From: Flaveria trinervia | Lineage: Eukaryota > Streptophyta > Magnoliopsida > Asterales > Asteraceae | NCBI GenBank assembly: GCA_025506515.1 | Contig: CM046453.1 | Coordinates: 40,989,727-41,053,726 of the forward strand | Length of the DNA: 64,000 nt | Direction of reading: 5' to 3' | Part shown: one piece after another, positions 34,183 through 46,035 of the stretch | Position numbering within the stretch: the first letter of the stretch is position 1 | Layout: each line of letters opens with the position of its first letter | Translations under genes and position numbers: made by a program | Notes under the pieces: generated by a model | The model's input: only the letters and a program-made list of their open reading frames with translations | Told to the model about the DNA's origin: nothing | Database searches by the model: none

Positions 34183-35400
34183 TGTAATGTCAAAGTTTAG
34201 AGATACACCACCCCCTGCTGGCAAAGAACCCGCATTCTTCTTTGATTATGATGGACTCTTTAAGTCCTTCAACATCCTTCTCTCCCCTCGTGAAGATAAG
34301 TTAGCAACCAAAATGATCTATGATGTCTTAAACACACCTTCACAAGACTCAACAACATTAGGTTCGCAAGGTGAGTCTTCCAGTCATTCAGGGGGAGCAC
34401 TGGAACTAAGTGACTCTTCCTCTGATGATGAAGACTTGGAGAATGATTAGGTGGAAAAGGAGGAGCAGGTTCCTACTATTGCAAGTACAGAAGCATCTGA
34501 TGTTGATGCCTCAGACACTTCGGAACCTCACACTCTCACTGCCTTAGATACTGAACCGTGGCTTCAGAACCTGGATAATGAGGTAGTTGTTCCCACCACT
34601 CCTGGATCATTCTTAAAAGTTTATCATCCTCTAGACAATGTCATTGGGGATGTAAGATCAGGAGTTCAGACAACAAATCAGCTATACTCAACTGGTTATG
34701 CCTCGGTAATAGAAAAAGGGTATCTTCACAATGGTGCATTTCGATATTTTGTGTCTCAATTTGAGCCAAAATATGTCAGTGAAGCCCTAAATGATGAGGC
34801 ATGGGTAAGTTCCATGCAAGAAGAACTTCTTCAATTCAAGAAGTTAGGTGTATGGACACTGATGGACCTAAAGGTGCTAAGGTCATTGGCACCAAATGGG
34901 TCTTGAAATTGAAGAAATATGACCAAGGGGCCATAATCAGAAACAAGGCTTGACTTGTAGTTCAAGGATTTTGACAAATCGAGGAATTGATTACAATGTA
35001 GTCTTTGCACATGTGGAGAGAATGGAAGCAATCCGTATCTTCCTAGCCTATGCATCTTACATGAAGATTAAAGTTTATCAACTGGATGTAAAGAATGCAT
35101 TTCTTCATGGTGAAATCCAGGAGACAGTGTATGTTACTCAACCCGAATGTATTTCTTCATGGTGAAATCCAGGAGACAGAGTTTACAAACTAGACAAGGC
35201 TCTCTATGGGCTCCATCAAGCCCCTAGAGCTTGGTATAAAAAACTCTCAACTCTTCTTGTCAAACATGGCTTTCGCAGAGGAGTAATTGATTGTACACTG
35301 TTCATCAAAGAAAAGGATGGTGACTTACTGCTTGTTCAAATTTATGTTGATGTGATATTATTCCTGTTCCAAGAACGAAGAACTATGTAAAGAATTTGAA
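34183..35400 (+). pseudogene. F3 integrase-RT linker and reverse transcriptase
   Basis: Acidic linker (34187-34620), the FEPKYVSEALNDEAWVSSMQ box (34760-34820), then RT fragments: FLAYASYMKIKVYQLDVKNA (35039-35098) and LDKALYGLHQAPRAWYKKL (35190-35245). A 28-bp direct duplication (35100-35127 and 35152-35179) replaces part of the conserved block between them. One extra base inside the YVDD box (about 35343-35354) shifts the frame at the active site. Confidence 0.82.
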
Positions 35401-36327
35401 GCAGTAATGAAAGCTGAATTTAAGATGAGTGCCATTGGAGAGAAGAAGTTCTTTCTCGTGTTACAGGTGGATCAGACACCAAAAGGCATATTTCTGCATC
35501 AAACCAAGTATGTTGGTGATATCCTAAGTCGGTTTGATATGGATAATGTTTCGGCAGCTGGGACTCCACTTGCTACAAATCACAACGCAGCAATCGATGA
35601 AAATGGTGATCTGGTGGATGCCACCATGTACCGAGGAATGATCGGATCCCTGATGTACCTCACTACCTCAAGACCTGATATCATGTACGTGACATGTCTT
35701 TGCTCCGGATATCAGGCGAAACCCAAAGTCAACCATCTCATAGGAGTCAAAAGATATTTCCTTATCTGAAGGGTATGCTAACACTAGGGTTGTGGTATCC
35801 TCATGACAATGACTTGGAGATTACAGGGTACAGTGACTTGGATTATGGCGGATGCAAAATGAACTACAAGTCAACATCAGCATGATGTCAATTCTTTAGG
35901 AGAAGATTAGTCATGTGGCAGTGTAAGAAGCAGACATCAGTTGCTCTGTCAACTTGTGAAGTTCAATACGTTGTTGCTGCAAGCTGCTATTCTCAAATCA
36001 TCTGGATTCAACAGCAAATGCAGGACTATGGTTTGAAATTCTCTAACACTCCTATATTTGTTGGTAATTCTGCTGCTATAGCCGTAACTAAAAATCTGGT
36101 CCAACAACCTAATACAAAACACATCAAAATTAAATATCACTTTATACATGATTGTTTTGAAAAGAATTTAATCAATGTTTTTAAAATTAATACGGACTTT
36201 TAACGCGCTGACCTCTACACAAAAGCTTTTGATAAACCAAGATTTTTATATCTGTTAGAGGTCAACGGCATTATAAAGAAATGTGAAATGATTCCAGAAG
36301 ATGACAGTACCTCGTCCGATGCATAAA
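35401..36327 (+). pseudogene. F3 RT connection and RNase H
   Basis: MSAIGEKKFFLVLQVDQTPKG (35425 on), MYRGMIGSLMYLTTSRPDI, and RNase H with MWQCKKQTSVALSTCEVQYV and VGNSAAIAV. Two of the usual acidic residues appear changed (Glu to Gln in CEVQY, Asp to Gly in VGNSAAI). The tail ADLYTKAFDKPRF is followed by a stop at about 36325. Confidence 0.82.
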
Positions 36328-37799
36328 GTCCATTTTATTTTTTCCTATTTATTTTTCTATTTTATTTTACTGTTCTTAATTCTTCATCTATTAAAATCCA
36401 AAAACACGAAACCATTTTTGGGTTGAATTTTAGGGGGATAATTGGTTAAATTAGTATTAAATTAGTTGATTTAATTTCAGTACTTAAAAAACGTGGGAAG
36501 AGGACAATCTAGCTAGTAGAAATGAGATCGTATCTGTGATAATAATTCAGTGTTTGTGGAAAATGATAGTAAGGAGGAACAAAGAGGTTGGGACTTTAAA
36601 AGAATGTAATTGATTAACATGCAAAATTCGAAGTATAAGTCTCTGAAATCTAAGCAACATAAAAGGAAAAATGATAGTAAAACTAACTTCTACTAAGATA
36701 ACAAGGAGAAGTAGACCTAGAGGTTGTTAGACCAATAGATGATGTGTCGGTAGATTCAACACAATAGATAAGTAGACCTCATTGGTAATTTCAAGCTCAA
36801 ACTAAGTTGTTCAACAAGCTGTGGGTTATCATCTTATCCCTTGTTAACACAATCAACGAAGTTCCAATAAGGGGTGACGAGCAAAATAAATGTCACAAAT
36901 GTGTGCGGATGACCATAAAAATGAGCAAGGGACATGAAAAATGCAAAAAGAGATCAACCTAATAACCTATGTTGTTAGTGCGATTTGTGCAAAAAGAATA
37001 TAATTGCTCAAACAAGAATATAGGTTGTGTGCCACTCTGCTGTGCGGTGGCACTGACCTTAGGATAAGCATAACCTAAATATTCTAGAATTCATTGTTGT
37101 TTGCGCCTCTCTGCTATGTGATGGCACTGACATGAGGCTTAGTAACTCTTTGAAAGCTCTTAGAATAGTTTCTTCTTGTCAAAATACCCGTAGACTGCTC
37201 AAAAATCCCGTGTGGAACATTGATTACCATATAAGCGTGGGATCCACAAATGCTTGTTGAAATAATTAAACATTAAATCATCACCAATGTGTGTCAAAAA
37301 TCTGTGTATGGAATTAAGAGGACAAGTATACTGACAATCATCGTGAGCTGCAACTCTTGAAAGTCAAAATCATTGTGTGCATCATGTAGCTCTCGTTTGA
37401 TTTCCTAAACATGCTAATTACTCTCGATGAAAACAAGAATATATAATCAAAAGGCTTTGGTAAAATGTCCCAAATGATTTGATAAACCTGTATGATTCCA
37501 AAATGAATCGTTGCAGTTCACTTCACACTATACTGTCCATGAAGAAAAATATGGTAGATACTTATCTTAGGATTTCAACCTCACACAAAAATACAAAAAT
37601 TTGTTTTTCTAGTTTTGTATTATTTCTAGTTGTTTAATTTAGTTAATTTCAGTTAATTTAGTAGGTAAATGTCAAACTACGCATCGGAAGTCAATCTCGG
37701 AGTCACTCACTAAAAAGGTCACGTCTCAGGTGACCAATGGGGTTTTCAAATGTAAAAGAATCACGTCTGAGGTGATCAACAGTTTTCTAAGTTAGAATG
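36328..37799 (+). other. F3 non-coding region after pol
   Basis: About 1.5 kb, AT-rich, no ORF with recognisable content. Starts with a purine stretch (TTTTAGGGGGATAATTGG at about 36428-36446) resembling a polypurine tract. Nothing else recognised. Confidence 0.5.
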
Positions 37800-38138
37800 A
37801 TCATAAGATCACACTCATAAGTATGATCCATTCGCGCGACTTGACCATGAGCATGGACCAGTCGTATGATTGGACCGCACGTATGAGCCCAATCGCACGA
37901 CTAACCCACACCTATGGACCAGACGTGCGATTGGACCATAAGCGTGAGTCAATTAACACGATTAGATCAAAAGACAGAACCAATCGCATGAATGACGGTG
38001 ACCGAATGAGTCATCCACACAACTGAAACCTAGTGGCACGACTGAAGGTGACCGACAGACCCAATCGCACAACTAAGCTCCAATCGCATGAATGAAGAGT
38101 GTGAATGGATCCAGTTGCTCGATTGAAGCCAGACTTAG
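37800..38138 (+). repeat. F3 motif array upstream of the internal promoter
   Basis: Dense CAATCGCACGACT, CAGTCGTATGATTGG, CCAATCGCATGAATGA words in both orientations, the same family as in LTR3, ending directly at a TATA box. Confidence 0.75.
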
Positions 38139-38147
38139 TATAAATAG
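38139..38147 (+). promoter_or_regulatory. Predicted internal TATA box for the F3 aORF
   Basis: TATAAATAG, a canonical plant TATA box, immediately after the motif array. The aORF ATG is 685 bases further on, so a long leader, or a leader intron (GTAATT at about 38286), has to be assumed. Confidence 0.5.
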
Positions 38148-38519
38148 GGCTAAAGTCGGTCGCATGTTTTCATCACCCCTCAATCGCCCTAAAATCGCAC
38201 GAAAGTAGCGACACTCTGCCAAAATTCGATTAAATCGATTTCTCTTCACCACTGTGTTACTGACGAGTTGTTACATCATCTGCAAGTAATTAACAACCCA
38301 AATCACACAAAATGTGCGGCGAAAATAAACCCTAATAGGCCCTAGGTGTTTAAAATCATGAAATAAGTGATAACCACAAACTGGTCATATAAACGTGAAA
38401 ATTGATTAAAACTAAAGACATACTGTAGCAATTAGGGTTCCTGCGAGTCTAAAGAACCTAACCACAATGTTTAATATCATGTTATTACCTACATTCAAGT
38501 TTAAAGTGTCGAACAGAGA

Positions 38520-38760
38520 CGTATACGACTAGTCACCCCGAATGAACTTCAATCGCATGATTGAATTGAACGAATGACACAATCGGCCGATTGAACTAGG
38601 CGAATGAGCATAATCGCCCAATTGAACTCAGCCACATGCTCAGTCGCTCGATTGAACTCAGACGCAGGCTTAGTCGCCCGATTGAAGTCAGTCGCATACT
38701 TAGTCAACTGACTGAACTCAGTCGTATGGTTGAATCGCACGATTGAACAAGACTGATTTC
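38520..38760 (+). repeat. Second F3 motif array in the aORF leader
   Basis: Units of about 30 bases such as AATCGCACGATTGAA(C/G)...GGC/CAGTCGCATACTTAG, same word family. Minus-strand ORFs here (Phe-Asn-Arg-Ala-Thr repeats) are by-products of the repeat. Confidence 0.7.
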
Positions 38761-39956
38761 TAAGCAGTTTAAGTCTGAATTGTTTCTGTTATAAATTTAT
38801 CTAACGTTTATGTGTCTTATGTTACGAAAACATGCCACAAAGGTGGACTATAGACACCACACACAACATTTCTACCCACCTCGATCCCACGTCCCGGAAC
38901 GTGGTTGAGTTCTCGGGGATTATAGCTTTTCTATGCCGATCCTGGATCTTTAGAGCTATATCGACTCAGTGCACACCTTATAGATCCATCCAGCAGTCTT
39001 TCTAGGAGAGTGCAAGGGTCGATAGATTAGCTGAGCCCCATTGTATACGGAGCTCTATCTTGGGTCAAGATATTATGATGACGGAGGAGAATTTGAGACG
39101 GGTTTTTGGTTTGGGTGAGGATGGAAACCACCCAACTAAGCTACATCCCTTGACTCTATAGGGATGCTTTATGAGGATCAAGTACACTGGCGACTTAAAT
39201 GTCGGGGTGCTGAAAAAGACTAATATGTGCGCTCAATTCAAGTATATGGCACATGTGATCCTGAAGTGCATAGCCACCAGGCGTGGGGGGTTTGACAACC
39301 TCTCCGACCAAATCCATAATGCTTATGTAGCACTGGTACTAAACCACCTATTTAGTTTTTCCCACATGATCTTTTCCTACATGATCAAGAACTTATAGAC
39401 CCAAGGCAAGGAAGGCTTCTGCATATACCCCTAATTTCTACAGATGATCTATGTTGAGAAGCTTCCTTCGCTGCCTAAGGATAGTCATGATGCAGTCTCT
39501 CTCGAGGTCATGGATGACACCACCCTTAGGAGGATGAAGGTTTACAGGGGTATGAAGAGGAAGTGGCATCACGATGATAGTGACTCGGACGTTGAGCAGA
39601 TTGCTCTACCCTCCAATGACTTTGACGGTGATGACCATGATGATGATCAGGGCGGTAATGGTCAGGGTGGACCCGAGTCTGCTCCAATTCACCCTCATTT
39701 CCAAATGGAGGAGAAGGAGACTGATGAAGAGCCTCTAGTGCGAACGGTGGGGAGCCGGGTCGTAGCCACGGAGAGAGGTATTCGGGCGGTTGGTGGACGC
39801 CATGAGGAGTCCGGGGATGCTACTATTGCTGATACAGATCCATCATATACCCCAGACCCACCCATTAGCTAAGGGGGAGCCACTGTGTCTAAAGGCTCGA
39901 GGAGGAGAAGAATGGCTCACCCCTATGGCAAAAATTGGAAGAGGTAGACATTTACA

Positions 39957-40190
39957 TTGACCTCCACTAGTGCCGCAACCACCACCACTACTGCCGCAGC
40001 CACCACCACTACTTCCACAGCCACCACCACATCACCCATATCCACCACTCCTACCACCACCACTACTACACCACCTATTACTACCACACTCCCATCCACC
40101 GCCATTGTAGCCTACCCATCACCACCCACTCATATACCACCACCCATATTCACCATAACCACCACTACCACCACCGCCTCCAAGCCATAC
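39957..40190 (+). repeat. ACC-rich low-complexity tract in the F3 aORF
   Basis: (ACC)n, with CACCACTACT variants, encoding Thr/Ala/Pro runs, which resemble an O-glycosylated or flexible spacer. The opposite strand gives Val-rich shadows. Confidence 0.85.
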
Positions 40191-40494
40191 CATCATCCCA
40201 CTCGAAATTCACCACATGATCATCTTAACCCCCCATTGGGGTAGAGGAATAACTGGCAGCACTTAACCATATGGTGCTGAAGCTGTTGGCTACTGATTAA
40301 GAGAATGCTGCCCAACTATGTCAGCTTGTGGAGCTAAACGCTACCCAAGCACAGCAGATCGCATAGCAAATTGCCCAAGTCCAGGGGCATAACATCCAAT
40401 CAGGAAAGAGAATAGAGGACTTCGAGGCCTCTAACAAGACTATCATGCTCAAATTAAGGGGATCCAAATATGAGACCCTCAAGATTAGAGAAGG

Positions 40495-40495
40495 A

Positions 40496-40527
<32 letters not shown>

Positions 40528-40560
40528 GGATGATGATGATAGTGATGATGATGATGCCAA
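40495..40560 (+). repeat. GAT trinucleotide tract encoding poly-Asp
   Basis: (GAT)n with a few GAG/AGT interruptions, giving about twenty acidic residues at the end of the aORF coiled coil. A minus-strand poly-Ser ORF is its shadow. Confidence 0.88.
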
Positions 40561-40737
40561 TGAAGATTAAGGGATAAGGTGAAGGCATGATGATGATGAT
40601 GACGACGAAGGAGATGCAGCTGCATCTGCCTCAACTCAAGGTCAAAAGAAGAGGACAAAGATAAATCATGACCAAGGAGCTTTTCTGCTATCCCACCTGC
40701 TGAGAAGCCGGCTATTCAGGGAAAAAGTAATGATTAG

Positions 40738-42050
40738 ATCATTATGTATTTGAAAGCTTTTGTACTTGAATCATGTATTAAAATTTTGTACTTAGTGTTT
40801 ATATATATTTAATGTTTAACTGTCTTGATTAATTACAATCAATTTATGTGTTACATGTTTAAATCAAGCAGATCTAACATCTTAACAAGACGAATGCGAT
40901 GTTGCTCCCCTTCAGCAAATGAAGTCTTAACTCATGATGATTCTTTATTTGCAAGGGATAGTCAGAAGGTCTGTAAGCTATACTCCTGAAGAAGGAGAAA
41001 TCATTCTTGACCTTACTGATGAGCAGCTTCCTGAGATGTTGACGTTCAACCCTGATGAGAATGTCAAGGACACTCCAACTTTTGAGGTTACAAGTGACGA
41101 TGAGCTCAACAACATAGATTTGCCATTATCTAGAGTATGCTGATCAAGAGGGAAATGAAGTGCCCAACTTGGGAGATACTCTCATCAGTGATAAATTTGC
41201 CAAGCTGGATCAGATGGAGAGAGAGTTGAGAAGAATGAGGGTCAAGCCCAAGCCTCAGACGCCAATGTTGACATCAAAAAGGCTGAATGGGTGGCTTGTT
41301 ATGCTGAGATCCAAGTCCTGCATCCTACACAGAAGCCCAATGTCTACACCAAGCTGTACAAAGTCAAGAAATACCTAAAGGTGTCAGGCAAGATCCTAGC
41401 ATGGGCTTATTTTGAGGATCTAAATGTGTATGCATTGAAAAGAGAAATACTTTAGATTCCCACACGATTTAAAGTCTCTCCCTGGTTTTGAGCTCAACCA
41501 GCTGGCACGTAAAAAGTTGTTGTATGCTGACCCGAGAAAAATGTCAGGCTGGTTTGAGGCGGCCTTAAGGAAAGAGTACCACACCAGGTGGGTCAACTTC
41601 AGACCTCAACAACCTAAGAGGTACATCAGACAGTCTAAAGTTGATCCCATTACTGGAAAATAAAAGGTAGTGTTGAAGTGGAGTCCTCCGCGTACGATAT
41701 CCAAATCCCTCTAAGGGGAACGCCACAGGACTTCACTCCACACTTCAACTGGTAGTACTACAATTGGAGAACAAGTGAAACGGTCATTGTCTTACAAAAA
41801 GAGAGCCAAATGGATACTATCCGGGTATTTGACCTCATGTAGTTGACAAACTTGTTTACTAATGATATTTATACGTTATACAAGTGGCTACTATTCTATG
41901 ATTCACATGATATTGTACAAGCCCTCCAGTTTTAGAATATGATAAGGCTTTGTTTTGCATTTGAGATACATGCTGGAGCTAGAAGAGAGGAAAAGTACAA
42001 GAAGTTTGAAGAGCTGATGAAGAATGTTAGACAATGATGTAAACAAGGTC
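40738..42050 (+). pseudogene. F3 region between aORF and purine tract, second ORF remnant
   Basis: At 40740-40860 an AT-rich stretch with TGTA and ATTAAA words looks like a plant 3' untranslated region. Then a broken ORF: EEGEIILDLTDEQLPEML (about 40988-41040), FAKLDQMERELRRMR (41195-41240), then PRKMSGWFEAALRKEYHTRW in another frame (about 41530-41590). Not recognised; it could be the C-terminal part of the aORF or a separate gene. Confidence 0.45.
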
Positions 42051-42062
42051 CATGGGGGAGTT
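42050..42062 (+). promoter_or_regulatory. F3 polypurine tract
   Basis: CCATGGGGGAGTT directly before the 3' LTR TG. Confidence 0.8.
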
Positions 42063-42781
42063 TGTTGATACATATGTACCTAGTTTAGGATCTTAATGTA
42101 AACTGTATGTCATGTCTTACATATATGTAATTGAATGGGTATGAATGAAATACAAAGTGTGGTTGATGCATATAATGTTTATTATTTCATTTTTTATTGT
42201 GTAATAAGTATATTGAACTAACGATATAGGTTTGAGGTTATTGTGCATGATTCTTAGTCAATAATAATTAAGAAACATGTTCAAACTTAATCATGTGATG
42301 TTCTAATAGACCATACGCATGAATACTTCATGCTAATGGACCAGTCGCACGACTGAACTAGGAGACTGGATCAGTCGCACGATTGAGACATAAGGTTGAC
42401 TCAATCGCACGACTGTACCTTCAGTCGTGCGGATGGATTGATCGCATGCCTCAGTCACATGACTGAACCATGATAATGGTTCAATTGTATGATTGGAAGA
42501 CCCTAACTTGTAAATACCACCTAATTCGTGAAAAAGTGAGACAATTCGAATACCTACGCACATAATCAGACCCTAGCCGTCCGGAGACTCAAGAAAAACA
42601 TGTTCCAAGTTCATAGATCACAGTTGATCATGTTCTAATCACTCTTCATGTTTCATTAATCGTTAGATTGATATAAACTGTGTTCTCCCTGATTGGGTTG
42701 TCAATCAAATAGGATTCTGCACTATTTGAGTTGGTATACGCGCAAAGTCAGCTAATACTCTGTATGAGAACGGTCATATCA
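42063..42781 (+). repeat. F3 3' LTR (LTR3)
   Basis: 719 bp, aligns with 29649-30385 including the motif array (42290-42500, with CAGTCGCACGACTGA at 42342-42356). The two LTRs differ by scattered substitutions and small indels, so the element is not recent. The end GGTCATATCA is somewhat diverged, leaving the last bases uncertain. Confidence 0.85.
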
Positions 42782-43642
42782 TTTGAGGACATAGAGTTTG
42801 AGTATCTCAAGCAGCTTGAGCTTGAAGTAGTTAAAGAACAAAAGGCAACTAGGAGAAAGATGAGGGAAGATGCTGCAAAGTCAAGAGCCATGATCCAAAA
42901 GAGCATGAACAAGTCTGATCACAGACAAAGGATGATGAGCTTCTTAAGGGTATATGGATTCTTCAAAAGGAGACTTGGTCGTATGTCTCTATCTATAATG
43001 GATGAGCACAACAGGGTAATTAAGTAGAGGATGAGAAGACAAGAGCTACTTGACTTACACTCTCCTCCAGGTGAAGTTCTTCCTAAAGTGGAGGTTAAGG
43101 TTGAACAACCTGAGACAACACAATCTGAACCTCCTACTGAGCCTCAGCAGACTTCCTCTTCTGATCCACAACTGGGTCAAACTACATCTCTTTCTGAACC
43201 TATAAGGGAGGAAAACCCAACTGAGCAAGACAAGACTGATCAACAAGGTGCTACAAACCAGTCTTCTTAATTAAAGTCATTAAAAATAAGGAAGAGGATG
43301 GCTTCTAAACATCAGAAAAAGAAGAAGAAAAAGTCTAAACCATCACCTCCATACCTCAGGGTGAGTCAGATCAACCTGAGGAAGTGCATGAAGAGGCAAC
43401 CTAATCAACTTCAATACAAGTGGCTCCTCTTGCTTCTAAGAGACCCATCTTATCCTTGACCTTCATAACCAATCCAGAAAGATGGCATGTGATCAGAGAT
43501 CAAGGTGGTGACATGGAAAGATTTATTCAACCTTTCTCTGCATGATCTCTTTGAGATGAGAAAATACTATGAAAGTTTGAGTGATACTGAACAACTAATG
43601 AAGAAGGGCATGGTCATCATCATGATAAGGACTGTCAACTAA
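42782..43642 (+). pseudogene. F2-b aORF, right fragment
   Basis: Continues the aORF interrupted at 29648: FEYLKQLELEVVKEQKATRR (about 42790), RQRMMSFLRVYGFFKRRLGR (about 42925-42985), a Gln/Pro/Ser-rich part (43080-43270), a Lys-rich stretch (43290-43345) and the C-terminal domain to the stop at 43640-43642. Aligns with F2-c 47700-46874. Confidence 0.82.
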
Positions 43643-44512
43643 TGAAGATCTTCAAATGTTTTGGTAGCATCAACCTTGGGGGATTTTGTAAGGACTCAAA
43701 TAGGTCTGATGCAGTGAAAACATTCAAAGCATCCAAAGTCTCTCTACATGCATGCACTAAAGTACCAAAGTACAAATGCTTTGGAAGTTTTACATCTTAT
43801 ATGAGAAATATTCTAAGTGTAAAATCATCCAAAGCCAAGACCAATATCTTCCAAAGCTAAATATGAGGTTTTCAGAAGCTTCAAAGACAAAGTCTTCGAA
43901 AGCTAGTTTATGAAGAAAAATTTCTTCCAAAGACTTTTATCTACATGCTATTATCATAGGTAGTTTTCCATAAAGCTGGACCACCTTTACACTACAACTC
44001 TGATTGACTCACCAAATTTAACAAGTTGGTGAGAAGGTCCACGCTTTTGGTAAACTGGACATTGAGGTCTTGATTCTGAGCTTTCTACTTTATGTACTTT
44101 ATCCTTTTTATAATATATTAGGATGTGAGCTATGGCATGTCATAGTCACAAGTCAAAAGGCAATCTACCTTTTGACTATACATTTGATTTTGTTGTTTAG
44201 TCTTAGTTATCCAGGTGGCCTTTAAAGTATGGCTGACTGTAGGATGTAATATACGTCTCTAAAGTACTTGTAACTTTCAAAAAATTTTGTAACACTTTGT
44301 AATAGAACTTGAAAAGCAATATACAACATTCTTGAAAACCAAATACATGTGTTGGTTTTGGTATCTTATTCAGTCTCTCATTTACTTGTGTTTTTAGCAT
44401 CTCTTACGTTAGTTAACCAGTTCCCTATTTGATTTGCTAAGTGTTCTAAAGAACTCTCCTCAATTGTGTTGTTGTGTTGTAAAAGTGTATCACCCCTTCT
44501 AACAGTCCGACA
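43643..44512 (+). repeat. F2-b purine tract and 3' LTR (LTR2)
   Basis: CTTGGGGGATTT (about 43675-43686) precedes an 826-bp LTR2 from TGTAAGGACTC (43687) to AGTCCGACA (44512). Its palindromes are decayed to forms like CTTCCAAAG, without CG. The right end abuts gypsy LTR sequence. Confidence 0.82.
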
Positions 44513-46035
44513 TAAGCCCATTATTATTAATGGGCTCATTTCGACTTTATTTTCGGAGTTACAAGTCCACCCCCTTATATAGATTTCATCCCCGAAACCT
44601 GTTATTTGTCAAAGAGATGGGTAATGTTGCGTCATCTATTCTTTAGTCTACCACATAGACTCGTATCCCTTTCGGTGCTTCCAATGTACATGCACCAGGG
44701 GAACCACTTTATTTCGTAACCACTTGTCCTTTTGATCAATGATCGCCACTAGTTACTCCACATAATTGAGCCGCTCATCTACTTCAATATCCTCTAGTGG
44801 TACGACCATGTCTTCATCAGCTAGACATTTTCGCAGATGAGATACACAAAATGTCAGGTGTATTCCACTTAACTCATGAGGTAACTCCAACCTATAGGCC
44901 ACCTTTCCTACTTAAGAGATAATTCAGAAAGACCCTATATATCTTGGCTCAACTTAACCCACCTTGTAAACCGAATGATACCATTTCATGGTGAGACCTT
45001 CCACATAACTCTATCACCCACCTTGAACTCAATCGGTCTATGCCTCTTGTCAGCATACGACTTCTGTCTATCTTTAGATGCCTTCATAAAGTCTTTGATC
45101 TTCTCTAAATTCTTAGTCGTAGCCTTAGTCACCTCAATGCTCCTGAATTCCTTCTGGCTAGTATCACCCAAACAAACGGGTGTTCTACACCTCCTATGAT
45201 ACAACATCTCATAAGGGGGCATACAAATGCTGGCGTGATAATTGTTATAGTATGACTATTCAGTAAATGGTAAGTCGTCATCCCAACTTCCTCCAAAATC
45301 AATGACGCATGCCCTAAGCATATCTTTCAACATCTGAATTGTCATGTCTGACTATCCATCTATCTGGGGATGATAAGTCTTGCTGATATGTAACCTTGTC
45401 CCCATCGCATCATGAAATCTCTTTCAAAACATGGATGTAAACCAAGTGTAACGATTAAACACAATAGATGTTGACATGCCATGACGATGGATAATTTATT
45501 TCGTGAATAGATCCGCCAACCTCTAGGATGAATACAATTCATGGATCGGTAGAAAGTGGGTGTTCTTCGTTAGACAGTCAACTATCACCCATAAGGTATC
45601 ATACCCTCTCGCAGTACGTGGTAGCTTCTTAATGATGTCCATGGTGTTTCATACCTGGTCGGATCTTCTCATATTGCTTCTGATGCTTTGCGTTCATTTG
45701 CAAGCAAGTAAGGCACTTACTCACATATTCAGCTAGATCGTGTTTCATACTCGGCCACCAATAATCTTTCTTCATATCTTGATACATTTTTATGGCACTG
45801 GTGTGACATCCGTCACCACAAGGTCCGTCAATTAATATGATTTCTCTTAACTTTTCTTTGAGCATTCATATCTCATCCTTATAAGCTATTCATGTGGATA
45901 TTATACTTGCTTTATCATCTTTGTGCTTGTGCTATCGTCGAATCGTATGCTATGCTTTAAATTTCACCATCGTTATCACTAAATACATCGTTTTTATATA
46001 ATATTGTTGTCATTAACAAAACCATTTTAAGATAC
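44513..46035 (-). mobile_element. G2: Ty3/gypsy fragment
   Basis: Minus-strand gypsy piece: integrase (45865-about 44600), a purine tract (AAGGGGGTGGAC, about 44565-44576) and the first 51 bases of a 3' LTR (TGTAACTCCG..., 44563-44513), cut by the F2-b LTR. The right 170 bases (45866-46035), before the F2-c LTR, are AT-rich with nothing clearly recognised. Confidence 0.78.
44600..45865 (-). pseudogene. G2 gypsy integrase
   Basis: Zinc-binding region (MYQDMKKDYWWPSMKHDLAEYV, KCLTCLQMNAKH, 45800-45680), a strongly broken core, then the C-terminal part PPYEMLYHRRCRTPVCLGD (45222-45165) and FKVGDRVMWKVSP (45024-44986). Related to G1 but more decayed. Confidence 0.78.

Larger units (their letters stand above)
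38832..40737 (+). pseudogene. F3 aORF (additional ORF in env position)
   Basis: ATG at 38832 (MPQRWTIDTTHN). One frame is kept to about 40240 with stops at 39003-39005, near 39160 and at 39396. Order: N-terminal domain with KYTGDLNVGVLKKTNMCAQF and HVILKCIATRRGGFDNLSDQ (39180-39330), an acidic segment (39590-39750), a Thr/Ala/Pro-rich tract (39957-40244), then in a second frame a coiled coil and an Asp tract (40496-40560), and the final stop at 40735-40737. No membrane span. The shared N-terminal domain ties it to the F1 and F2 aORFs. Function unknown. Confidence 0.7.
29649..42781 (+). mobile_element. F3: long Ty1/copia element with both LTRs and aORF
   Basis: 13.1-kb plus-strand element: 5' LTR, primer site, leader, gag, integrase, RT, RNase H, a 2.5-kb non-coding region, aORF, a second unrecognised ORF region, purine tract and 3' LTR. 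The flanks (29648 and 42782) belong to one interrupted F2-b aORF, which fixes both ends. No convincing target-site duplication is visible. The protease signature is missing and the integrase and RT are inactivated. Confidence 0.88.

Noticed and set aside
38549..38740. Minus-strand ORF with Phe-Asn-Arg-Ala-Thr repeats
   Set aside because: Translation of the F3 motif array.
39923..40105. Minus-strand Val-rich ORF
   Set aside because: Shadow of the ACC-rich tract.
40321..40560. Minus-strand poly-Ser ORF
   Set aside because: Shadow of the plus-strand GAT tract in the F3 aORF.
29640..42790. Target-site duplication for F3
   Set aside because: Left flank TCCCT and right flank TTTGA do not match; the 3' LTR end is too diverged to be sure of the last bases.
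43055..43246. Minus-strand Arg/Leu-rich ORF
   Set aside because: Shadow of the Gln/Pro-rich F2-b aORF segment.
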